A DNA stretch of 64,000 nucleotides from Hydnum rufescens UP504 (GCA_014904985.1 MU129055.1:1-64000), one strand, 5' to 3'; positions 10,693-18,404 are shown, numbered from the stretch's first letter. Program-made: numbers and translations. The notes: generated from the letters alone by a model not told the origin.

Positions 10693-11376
10693 GGTTGTGA
10701 AGAGAACGCAACTCAACGCCGGCAAATGCCAGCACTCAAAAAGCGCCCAAGTCTCATGGCCACAAGCACAATATAAATTAATAGCAAGCACCTAGACATG
10801 TTCTAAATACTAAATAATAAATATTTATCCAAAAATGCAAAAGAAGATAACAATAATAAGTTAGGGCTCAATAAGGCACGATAGGCCTATATTATAAAGT
10901 GGATTGGGCCACTTCTATAGGTCAGAAGTGGCCCAAATTTAAATATATTGTGGGTATATGTTCCCCTACGTGGGCGACTAATTATACCAGGTGTTCCTTC
11001 CATTTTTCAATTTTTCACACCTTCAATTCCCTATTTAGGGAATTGAAGGCATGAAAAATTGAAAAATGGAAGGAACACCCAGTATAATTAGTCGCCACAT
11101 AGGGGGAACATATACCCACAATATATTTAAATTTGGGCCACTTCTGACCTATAGAAGTGGCCCAATCCACTTTATAATATAGGCCTATTGTGCCTTATTG
11201 AGCCCTAACTTATTATTGTTATCTTCTTTCGCATTTTTGGATAAATATTTATTATTTAGTATTTAGAACATGTCTAGGTGCTTGCTATTAATTTATATTG
11301 TGCTCATGGCCACAGGACTTGGGCGCTTTTTGAGTGCCGGCATTTGCTGGCGTTGAGTTGCGCTCTCCGCAACTGC
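10693..11376. promoter_or_regulatory. central palindrome, candidate divergent promoter
   Basis: The two halves are reverse complements with about 14 differences over about 345 nt by eye (roughly 96%). The exact centre is a perfect 13+2+13 core at 11021-11048 (CTTCAATTCCCTA / TAGGGAATTGAAG). Each half also carries its own internal hairpin (TTGGGCCACTTCT / AGAAGTGGCCCAA) and AT-rich runs such as TAAATATTTAT and AATATAAATTAAT. It sits exactly where both module arrays would start, so I infer a bidirectional promoter. A recombination or replication role for the palindrome itself is an alternative. Confidence 0.55.
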
Positions 11377-11457
11377 GCAGCCACACACCGAACAGACAAC
11401 TGAGAGAGGCAAGCCAATGACCACACACCCACAGCAGTGGGTGTGTGGTCATGTAAG

Positions 11458-11568
11458 GTGAGTTTTTTTTTATTGAAGCAGATATGCTGGCGCAAAAAGA
11501 GCAGCGAAAGCTGCTCTTTTTGTGTGGCTTTGAATATCATTACTAACATTATTCTTTTATTATTTTAG
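11458..11568 (+). other. module R1: intact intron-like segment, GAAA-loop hairpin
   Basis: AAG|GTGAGT, ACTAAC, TATTTTAG, 111 nt. Intron hairpin 11490-11524 with a GAAA loop. Exon-end hairpin 11419-11450 (GACCACACACCCAC arm). Confidence 0.75.
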
Positions 11569-11763
11569 ATCATGGCCTGGTGGCTCAAAAGAAAAACCAG
11601 CCAATGATGAGGGCCGAACGGTCAGGGTCCAAATGACAATGCGCCAACCAAATACACAACAAACAAAAAGATGCCAAACGATGCCATGACAAGTGAGAAC
11701 GCGCCCACTGAGTGACCACGCGAACCACACACCTGCTGCGGCGGGTGTGTGGTTCTATGTAAG

Positions 11764-11864
11764 GTAAGTCCATCGTGCACCTCTAATAGCCCAAAAAGAG
11801 CAGCCAATGCTGCTCTTTTTGGGCTGGTTTTAATTTTTAACTAATATATCATCTCTTATTCTAG
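11764..11864 (+). other. module R2: intact intron-like segment with hairpin
   Basis: AAG|GTAAGT, ACTAAT, TATTCTAG, 101 nt. Hairpin 11788-11825 extended to AGCCCAAAAAGAGCAGC. Exon-end hairpin 11723-11754. Confidence 0.75.
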
Positions 11865-12024
11865 ACCATCGCCTCAACCACAAGAAACCCCCGCCAAATG
11901 AACCCCCTCCCCGAAACAACAACCTGCATGCCACCCCCGAATCGTAACCCACCGAAACCGTGCCAGAAGACCACGAGAGCCACAAGAACCACGCACCTGC
12001 CAAAGGGGTGTGTTGGTTTTCAAG

Positions 12025-12132
12025 GTAAGTACTTACCGTCACACAAAAGGAGCAGCCTAGGCTGCTCCTTTTGCATGGCTTTTCTTTTTTATTTATTTTG
12101 GCTCTCAACTAACGTTTGATTTATTATCGTAG
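12025..12132 (+). other. module R3: intact intron-like segment, compensated stem
   Basis: CAAG|GTAAGT, ACTAAC, TATCGTAG, 108 nt. Hairpin 12044-12074 has arms CAAAAGGAGCAGCC / GGCTGCTCCTTTTG: an A-to-G change in one arm is matched by T-to-C in the other. Confidence 0.75.
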
Positions 12133-12284
12133 GTTGTCCGTCTGTACCCACAACCCGCACAAACCGCAAATCGAAAACCCCCAACCCGCCAGACAAAACC
12201 TGGGAACAGGGATGCACAACACAAGACACCAGAAATGCCAGATGGAACCACACACCCACTTTGGCGGGTGTGTGGTAATACTAG

Positions 12285-12368
12285 GTATCTCTAATCCCAC
12301 CAGTGCCAAAAGAGCAGCAGAAGCTGCTCTTTTGGCACCTCTGTTTTCTTTTTTTTACTGGAAACAAG
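12285..12368 (+). other. module R4: intron-like segment, 3' end truncated
   Basis: CTAG|GTATCT donor. The hairpin 12303-12338 is well formed (GTGCCAAAAGAGCAGC arm), but the branch motif is lost (TTTTACTGG) and only a weak ACAAG acceptor follows. Exon-end hairpin 12246-12276. Confidence 0.55.
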
Positions 12369-12441
12369 GCGTATACCACGCACTGAGAACGCCCCAAATG
12401 AACCACACACCCGCTGCGGCAGGTGTGTGGTAATATATAAG

Positions 12442-12542
12442 GTAAGTAAATGTAGTGTATGCAACTGCGCAAAAAGAGCAGCAAATGCTGCTCTTTTTGT
12501 GCTGGTTATGATCTCTTACTAACATATTATCGATTTTTCTAG
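12442..12542 (+). other. module R5: intact intron-like segment with hairpin
   Basis: AAG|GTAAGT, ACTAAC, TTTCTAG, 101 nt. Hairpin 12468-12501. Exon-end hairpin about 12400-12431 with arms ACCACACACCCGC / GCAGGTGTGTGGT. Confidence 0.75.
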
Positions 12543-12730
12543 GACATTGCCTGAACCAGAACCCACCAAATGAACGCACACCAAACGAACCCCCCCCTCC
12601 CAAACAACCAACCACTGAATGAAGGCCCACCAAACGCAACCCGCCAAATGAGACCCACCAAGTGAAGACCCGCCAAACGAATAACCACATAAACCACACA
12701 CCCGCTTCGGCGGGTGTGTGGTAATACAAG

Positions 12731-12838
12731 GTATGTTTTTATTACTGTAAATACAGTGGCACAAAAAGAGCAGCAAAAGCTGCTCTTTTTGCGCTGCTTT
12801 GAATCATTGATACTAACATATCTATTATTTTAAACACG
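12731..12838 (+). other. module R6: intron-like segment, acceptor lost
   Basis: CAAG|GTATGT, ACTAAC, then TATTTTAAA where TAG is expected. Hairpin 12758-12794. Exon-end hairpin about 12693-12722 has a CCGC-TTCG-GCGG loop closure, a UUCG-type tetraloop. Confidence 0.6.
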
Positions 12839-12977
12839 CCCACCAAACCAGAGGCCAAAACACGACATGCCAAGAACACCCCCTGGACAAAACCCAGTAA
12901 CAGGAATGCATGGCACGAGGCTGCGGGGGCCCCGAACGAACCACGCACCCACTTCAGCGGGTGTGTGGCAATATTGG

Positions 12978-13077
12978 GTGAGTTTTCGAGTACAGTATGG
13001 CGCCAAAAGAGCAGCATCAGCTGCTCTTTTGGTGTTGTCTTTGGTTTTTTTTTCTTTACTAACGTCTTATTATCTAG
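12978..13077 (+). other. module R7: intact intron-like segment with hairpin
   Basis: TTG|GTGAGT, ACTAAC, TATCTAG, 100 nt. Hairpin 13000-13034 uses the CCAAAAGAGCAGC / GCTGCTCTTTTGG stem type. Confidence 0.75.
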
Positions 13078-13218
13078 GTACCTCCACTGCGCAATACCCC
13101 ACCCGATGAGGTTTGAGACGAATATGAACATGCGCAGCTGCCCGGACCCCAGATCTGCATGACACCGAACTAAATATGGTACCACACACCTGCTGCAGTG
13201 GGTGTGTGGTAATACCTG

Positions 13219-13327
13219 GTAAGTTATCAATTACAGGACGTACGACAGCGCCAAAAGAGCAGCAGAAGCTGCTCTTTTGGCGCTGCCTCTTTTGTTTTCT
13301 TTATTAACATATTATTTACCGATCTAG
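13219..13327 (+). other. module R8: intact intron-like segment with hairpin
   Basis: CTG|GTAAGT, TTAAC branch-like motif, GATCTAG, 109 nt. Hairpin 13247-13284 extended to AGCGCCAAAAGAGCAGC. Its first 30 nt closely match R9, pointing to recent local duplication. Confidence 0.7.
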
Positions 13328-13452
13328 GTGCCTTCTCCCTCCCTGCGTGAAAAACCCCCACACGAAATACGGAGGCATAGCCCCTGACAACTGCGCCTGA
13401 GGGCCCAGCCCTCAAACACCTGCAACTGATGTGACCCCGGGCAAAGCACCTG

Positions 13453-13561
13453 GTAAGTTCTTAATTACAGGACGTACAAGGGGCCAAAAGAGCAGCTTCT
13501 GCTGCTCTTTTGGCCCCCCTTGTTTTCTTTTTTACTAATGTATTATTATTTGTTGTTCTAG
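13453..13561 (+). other. module R9: intact intron-like segment with hairpin
   Basis: CTG|GTAAGT, ACTAAT, TTCTAG, 109 nt. Hairpin 13480-13518 extended by GGGG/CCCC flanks. No ACCACACACC hairpin is seen in its upstream exon, unlike most other modules. Confidence 0.7.
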
Positions 13562-13650
13562 GTCCCCTCCAGAAAATCATGCCAGAGATGGGCTGGGCAG
13601 CAGTCTGATTCCCAATTGGGAGTGAGGTGCATGATAAGGGGAGGATATGT

Positions 13651-13654
<4 letters not shown>

Positions 13655-13687
<33 letters not shown>

Positions 13688-13688
13688 C
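13655..13688 (+). repeat. (TAA)n tract, right outer end
   Basis: About ten TAA/TAAA units after the last module of the right half, mirroring the tract at 9117-9168. Confidence 0.9.
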
Positions 13689-13799
13689 ATTATAAACAAA
13701 ACACACCACCCCAGAGGGGTATGTAAGAATAATACTACAGTGGTGCAGGAGAGAGCCCTGGTTGAGATCTATAAGTTGGAGCTTGGTTTGATGTGTGAA

Positions 13800-13946
13800 G
13801 TCCCACACAGGGGCCCCTGGGGGCCCCTGCCTGAATCACGGAAATCAGGTTAGCCGGCCCCAGGGGCCCCTGCTATCAAAACCTCTAGTTAGACTATATA
13901 AATGCAAGGCTTGTAATATCTAACTAGATATACATTTGTGGCTGAC
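13800..13946 (-). repeat. right inverted terminal segment of foldback element
   Basis: Reverse-complement counterpart of 8956-9110. Read on the minus strand it gives GTCAGCCA, ATCTAGTTAGAT, TTGCATTTATAT, GTCTAACT and then the GGGGCCCC-rich part. Confidence 0.75.
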
Positions 13947-13953
13947 TGAGTTG

Positions 13954-14135
13954 ATCATTGTCCACTTTTCCACCATTGTCCACTTTTCCCCTGTCATCTA
14001 CTTTTCTGCCATTGTCCACTTTTCCATCATTATCAACTTTTCCATCATCATCAACTTTTCCATCATCAACTTGTCCACCATGGTCAACTTTTCCTCCACC
14101 CTCAATGCTTGCTCCAGGCAAAAACTAACTATTTG
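13954..14135 (+). pseudogene. resumed Pro/Ser-rich minisatellite ORF
   Basis: Continuation of the repeat interrupted at 8949. One plus frame reads repeated STFPPLSTF / LPLSTFPSLSTF motifs and ends at a stop near 14127. Unit about 18 bp (TCCACTTTTCCACCATTG and variants). Confidence 0.55.
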
Positions 14136-14545
14136 ACTGGGATGATGTCATTCAGACTATACACACTCAATATTCATACCAGGGTTCAGTCAGTTAGCCA
14201 CTACAACTGCTACCTTGGGATGACCTGGTCTTGATTGACTCCATGATAAACTTAATAAATAGATCCTCTTATAATCTGGTTTGTATATAATGATGGCAAT
14301 CCCTATATATATGCTTAGGCCAAAGTCTCCATTGGGGCCCCTTGAGAAGTAGGCCTACTTAGATTCAAAGGGCAATGGACCAAAGAACAGTTTGAAAGAG
14401 TGGTGTTAAGCCTATATATGGCTTTATATCCATCAAGGTGCTGAAATACAAAGGTCACTGAAAACACCCCTTGGGGCCCCAATGATCCAAAGCCTGCTTA
14501 GGCCCAAATAGTGCCATGTTTTTGGGCCTAACTAGGGCTGATTTT
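14136..14545. repeat. inter-element sequence with a 0.2-kb inverted repeat
   Basis: At about 14310-14512 a TTAGGCC...AAAG...ATTGGGGCCCCTT arm is mirrored by CCTTGGGGCCCCAAT...CTTTGG...GCCTAA, flanking about 120 bp. It resembles a small foldback or MITE-like element. The rest of the stretch shows nothing I can assign. Confidence 0.5.
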
Positions 14546-14649
14546 GTGGCTGACCAAGGTGTGCTGCTGTTGCTGTTGCTGCTGCTGTTGTTGTGTCGTG
14601 GTCATGCCATCACATTTCTGTTGCTGGGTGTGGCTGTGTAGTTGCGAAA

Positions 14650-15064
14650 TTCAATGCCAGCAATTGCTGACACTTGAGAAGTGCCCAAGCACTGGCACTG
14701 CAAGCACAGTACACAATAGGAACAAGCATGTATATTTAAAATAAATACTATATAATAAATATTTGCCAGGAAAACCTGAAGAAGCCAATGATAATGAGTC
14801 AGAGCTCAATAAGGCATGAGATGGCTAATTGCAGAGTGGATTGGACCAATTCTGATGTGTAGAAATGGCCCAATCCACTCTGCAATTAGCCATCTCATGC
14901 CTTATTGAGCTCTGACTCATTATCATTGGCTTCTTCAGGTTTTCCTGGGCAAATATTTATTATATAGTATTTATTTTAAATATACATGCTTGTTACTATT
15001 GTGTACTGTGTTTGCAGCACCAGCACTTGGGTGCTTCTTGAGTATTGGCAATTGCTGGTGTTGA
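14650..15064. promoter_or_regulatory. palindrome of second copy, candidate promoter
   Basis: Reverse-complement halves centred at about 14857, where the GTGGATTGG / CCAATCCAC hairpin forms the turn. Flank sequences (CTCAATAAGGCA, AATAAATATTT, CACTTGAGAAG) are homologous to the palindrome at 10693-11376, but the innermost part of that longer palindrome is missing here. Confidence 0.6.
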
Positions 15065-15164
15065 ATCTACATCTTGTTTCCCATCTCCACAACCACAACA
15101 AGCAGCCACCCAAAAAGGCAAGCACATGACCATGCACCCACCACTGTGGGTGTGTGGTCACAAG

Positions 15165-15269
15165 GTGAGTGTTTTGTCAAGTAGATACAATGGCGCAAAA
15201 AGAGCAGCGAAAGCTGCTCTTTTTGCACTCCTTTGACTCTTTATACTAACATTTCCTGTATTATTCTAG
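15165..15269 (+). other. module S1: intact intron-like segment, GAAA-loop hairpin
   Basis: CAAG|GTGAGT, ACTAAC, TATTCTAG, 105 nt. Hairpin about 15193-15228 with a GAAA loop. Exon-end hairpin GACCATGCACCCAC / GTGGGTGTGTGGTC just upstream. Confidence 0.75.
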
Positions 15270-15370
15270 ATTGAAGCCTGAGGTCCAAGGCATGATGAAA
15301 ACCTGAAAAACGAGGACCCAGACAGCAGCATGCCAAAAAAATATGTGCAAACAACACAACACACAGCAAC

Positions 15371-15602
15371 ACACCACACAAAGACACACCACACAAAGAC
15401 ACACCACACAAAGACACACCACACAAAGACACACCACACAAAGACACACCACACAAAGACACACCACACAAAGACACACCACACAAAGACACACCACACA
15501 AAGACACACCACACAAAGACACACCACACAAAGACACACCACACAAAGACACACCACACAAAGACACACCACACAAAGACACACCACACAAAGACACACC
15601 AA
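15371..15602. repeat. 15-bp minisatellite ACACAAAGACACACC
   Basis: About 15-16 nearly perfect copies inside the exon-like segment between S1 and S2. Long ORFs on both strands are repeat artefacts. Confidence 0.95.
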
Positions 15603-15683
15603 ATGATGCACCACATGGCAACATGCCAAATGAGGGCCCCAGAACCACATACCCGCTGCGGTGGGTGTGTGGTACTACATAAG

Positions 15684-15790
15684 GTGAGTCCCCAACCCCC
15701 AGTAAATACAACTGCACAAAAAGAGCAGTGAAAGCTGCTCTTTTTGCACTGCTTTCGAACTTTTTACTAATGTGTCTTTTATTATTCTAG
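15684..15790 (+). other. module S2: intact intron-like segment with hairpin
   Basis: AAG|GTGAGT, ACTAAT, TATTCTAG, 107 nt. Hairpin 15714-15749. Exon-end hairpin of CCGCTGCGG type at about 15641-15675. Confidence 0.75.
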
Positions 15791-16046
15791 CTGTGCCTTC
15801 ATCCAATGCATGACATACCCATGAAACAACCAGAACCCAAATGCCAACATGACATGCCAATGTGACATGCCAATGCAACACAGCAATGCAACACGCCAAT
15901 GCAACATGACATGCCCACACACCAATGACATGACATGTGGCACTGTGCCAAATGAGGACATGACCATGCCAAACAAGGATGCAACTGCACCCAATGCAGG
16001 CCCCAGAAATCACACCCACCCTGGCAGGTGTGTGGTCCTATATAAG

Positions 16047-16155
16047 GTGAGTCCCCATCCCCCCCTGTAGCTACACCCATGCAAAAAGAGCAGCCAAAGC
16101 TGCTCTTTTTGCATGGTGTTTAACTCTTAACTAATTTAAAACTCTTATCCTTTAG
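16047..16155 (+). other. module S3: intact intron-like segment with hairpin
   Basis: AAG|GTGAGT, ACTAAT, CCTTTAG, 109 nt. Hairpin 16078-16114 extended to CATGCAAAAAGAGCAGC. Confidence 0.75.
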
Positions 16156-16315
16156 GTCTCAACTTCCCTTGCAAACAAATACCAACATGAGCCCCCCCCT
16201 GCAACCCCATTTATCAACACCTGAACAATGGGGCACAGAGAGGACCTGTATGTATGACCCAGAATATATGGCCCCAGTACCCCACACTCCCACAGTGGGT
16301 GTGGGGTACTACAAA

Positions 16316-16431
16316 GTATGTTTTCTTTTTTATTTTCACTTCTTGTTCTTGTGGCACAAAAAGAGCAGCATAAGCTGCTCTTTTTGTGCTGCATTACTGT
16401 TCTACTAATGTTTCATCAATTATTTCTTTAG
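16316..16431 (+). other. module S4: intact intron-like segment with hairpin
   Basis: AAA|GTATGT, ACTAAT, CTTTAG, 116 nt. Hairpin 16354-16391 (GGCACAAAAAGAGCAGC arm). The exon-end hairpin has changed to CCCACACTCC / GGGTGTGGGG-like arms. Confidence 0.7.
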
Positions 16432-16666
16432 GTCCTGAACCAGAACCCCCACAAACCCCCAAATATGAACCCGCCAAATGAGATGCTGCAAACAATAACC
16501 ATGAACAAGCCCCCACAAATGAAAACTGACTCCCTTGAGGGAGTGCCCAAAGGGAACTGGCCCCTGACTGGGGGTGTATGGGTATGTGCAGATGCAGGTG
16601 CATAACCCACATGAACCATCCACCCCCTGTGGTGGCAGACCCCTTGGGGGGGGGGGTAATATGTAT

Positions 16667-16742
16667 ATAGTGTAATATGTATATAATAATAGTAGTAATA
16701 ATAATAATAAATAGTAAACAAATAATAATAAATAAGTATATA
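16667..16742 (+). repeat. (TAA)n-rich outer end of second copy
   Basis: ATAATAATAGTAGTAATAATAATAATAA-type microsatellite after the last module, matching the position of the tracts at 9117-9168 and 13655-13688. Confidence 0.8.
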
Positions 16743-16819
16743 ATCTAGCACAGCCATGGATTGGCTGACAGATGGCCCAAAAACTGAATTGGAATGGCCT
16801 GATTTCAGCCGTAAGGTTT

Positions 16820-16877
16820 GGGGGACCTATTAGGTACCATTTTCTGCCCTGAAAGTGGTACCTAAATTAGGTCCCCC
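16820..16877. repeat. short inverted repeat
   Basis: GGGGGACCTA..TTAGGTACCA is mirrored by TGGTACCTAA..TTAGGTCCCCC around a loop of about 17 nt. Possibly the end of another small element; no function is apparent. Confidence 0.6.
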
Positions 16878-18299
16878 ATGTGACTGACCAGCCTGAACTA
16901 CTTATACTTCTAGAGATCAAAAGGGTTTATGAATAAAGGGATGTTGAATAAAAGGAGGGATGTATATAATAGGAAATGCTGAAAGAGGAAGGCACAATGG
17001 CAGTGAGGGGAAAGGCCATGTGATGATGCAATATGCTTGGTTATTTGTATGTAAGTGAGGTTACGAGTACAACTTGTAACACCTGCCTTGTGAGTGCTAT
17101 GATGCCTGCCAAATTGCAAGCTGAGTCTGCAGCAGGATGCTCTGCCCAACCTTTATCAAATAGGAATCATGCCCATGAAGCCAAGGGGGTGCACGTGATC
17201 AAATCTGGGAACATAGGTACCCCCCCCCCCCTCTGGGGACCCTAAATACTTTTTTTGACCTCATTTTAGGGAGTCACTGGGGGAACTTAGGAATGCTTTA
17301 TGAGGCTTCTGGATAGTTTTAAGCAGTAATACATTGGTAATCAAGCTGCAGGTGATAACCAAGGTCACACTTCTACCCTTTGCCACCTATTTAGCTGCTA
17401 ATCCCCATCCACAGACCTGTCTGTCTTCAGTCCTGTTGACCAGTATTGCAATTTTGGGTCACTTGACCTCTTAGTGGCATTTCATGTTGGAATTGGGGGA
17501 CAGGCAACTCATTGCTTAGTCAGCATCATCCTCATATAGTGTCTCAGGATGTACCAAACCCTTGTTAGCCTGAGCTCTGATTGTTGCATGAATCCTCAAG
17601 TGATCCTTCAACATTTGGACACCCCTCCACCCAGTCAGAGCCATATTCATTGACCTAGAATAGAGACTTGAATTTGGTTCCTGGAGAAAATAGAAATGAC
17701 ACGCACTCTGAGGTCAAATAATAATGCCATTCTTCTTTTTGGTCATTGATATGGCAGTCCTAGGCAGATAAGAGACTTGCTGGTGATAAAAGTGATGCCC
17801 GCACAGTCAGGTCATGTGCCAAGTTCTCACGGGCTAAATTAATGCCTATATTTGGTCTTACATCCGTTACGTCCGTATATCCGCCTCGGCTCTGACAGAT
17901 ATAGGCAGATTTAAAGGGTACCCCCCTTCAGGTCTTAAGTTCATAATTCGACCTGAGTTCCATTTGATTCCTTACACCCCCTTGCATGAAGCTTAATCTC
18001 ACCAATGATGATGCAGAATGAGTGGAAACAAGCTTGCCTTTTACCTCAAGCCTCCAAGGCAAATTTCTGCCACTTCTTTATGCTTCATCAATCCACATGC
18101 ATGAGCTTAATGCTTAGTCAGCACTTGTTTCTTGGGTTCTCTCCACTGGCACCCTCTGATCTGCTGTTGTTGCATGAATCTCTTGGCAAAGTATGGTTGA
18201 CACTTGATCCAGAAGGCACAGAGTGATTTTCCAGTGATGTATATATGTTTTATTGTTACATACAGATATTTGACTTGAGTTGACTTTGAGTCAAGTCGA
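16878..18299. other. non-coding, composition changes here
   Basis: No supported gene. CpG is rare up to about 17.8 kb and becomes common beyond it, marking the edge of the CpG-poor transposon block. Confidence 0.5.
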
Positions 18300-18404
18300 G
18301 TCAGTAAATTTGGCTTGACTTCGGAGATAAGTCAAAGTCAGCGGAAGTCATGCGGAGTCGCCCGAAGTCGGGCTCGAACCAAGCGGAGTCGCGGCAACAC
18401 TACC
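18300..18404 (+). repeat. dispersed repeat, possible hAT-type terminus (copy 1)
   Basis: It contains ACTTCGGAGATAAGTCAA, GTCGCCCGAAGTC, CGGAGTCGCGGCAACACTA. The same series recurs at 39146-39252. The outer end, read inward, begins TAGTGTTGCCGCGACTC, compatible with the short TAGNG-type ends of hAT transposons. No matching other end was found. Confidence 0.45.

Larger units (their letters stand above)
11377..13735 (+). ncRNA. right module array, predicted multi-intron non-coding transcript
   Basis: Nine exon/intron-like modules read on the plus strand from the central palindrome to a (TAA)n tract. Intron-like lengths are 100-111 nt except the damaged R4. Exon-like segments are 73-195 nt, so exon phase is not preserved, and all contain stops. 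They consist largely of degenerate CCAAAYGA-type repeats and end in the ACCACACACC hairpin 6-11 nt before the donor. Seven modules (R1, R2, R3, R5, R7, R8, R9) have full splice signals. Confidence 0.5.
8956..13946. mobile_element. foldback element built of intron/hairpin modules
   Basis: A 4,991-bp symmetric element. From outside in, each half has: an inverted terminal segment beginning GTCAGCCA with an inner ATCTAATTAGAT-like palindrome and GGGGCCCC-rich part; a (TAA)n tract; tandem modules of an exon-like segment plus a roughly 100-nt intron-like segment; and one half of a central palindrome. The left half has 5 modules read on the minus strand and the right half 9 read on the plus strand, so both read outward from the centre. 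No transposase is encoded, so if mobile it is non-autonomous. It splits a Pro/Ser-rich ORF. ATCATTGTC occurs on both sides (8941-8949, 13954-13962) and could be a 9-bp target duplication, but it also belongs to the host minisatellite. Confidence 0.75.
15065..16680 (+). ncRNA. second module array, predicted multi-intron transcript
   Basis: Four modules, all with intact donor, branch motif and acceptor (15165-15269, 15684-15790, 16047-16155, 16316-16431). Exons contain many stops and a 15-bp minisatellite. Predicted non-coding. Evidence for transcription is indirect. Confidence 0.45.
14546..16770 (+). mobile_element. second, half-sized copy of the foldback/intron-module element
   Basis: Same grammar as the 9-14 kb element, but with only a central palindrome (14650-15064), a rightward array of four modules and a (TAA)n end. 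A (TGC/TGTTGC)n tract at 14556-14594 replaces the left array. TGGCTGAC (the GTCAGCCA end motif, inverted) occurs at about 14547 and again near 16,763. Exons and hairpins are poorer in CpG than in the first copy (for example CACCCACCACTGTGGG in place of CCGCTGCGGCGGG), so it looks older or more heavily deaminated. Confidence 0.6.

Noticed and set aside
11419..11460. Mini-ORF beginning ATGACCACACACCC as a coding first exon
   Set aside because: The ATG is present in only some modules, and downstream exons are full of stops in every phase.
9436..13415. Long antisense ORFs in the module arrays carrying THPP..VCG peptides
   Set aside because: The peptide comes from the palindromic exon-end hairpin, which reads the same on both strands. 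Frames differ from module to module, and the splice signals run on the opposite strand.
15241..15731. ORFs of Cys/Val/Leu and Thr/His repeats
   Set aside because: Generated by the ACACAAAGACACACC minisatellite; no unique sequence supports a protein.
9209..16391. CRISPR-like array
   Set aside because: Repeats are self-complementary hairpins spaced about 230-480 bp within larger intron-like modules, in a eukaryotic genome. There are no 25-40 bp direct repeats with uniform spacers.
9209..16391. Rho-independent terminators (GC stem followed by T-run)
   Set aside because: The T-run is part of the paired stem (AAAAAG/CTTTTT), and the host is a fungus with spliceosomal introns.
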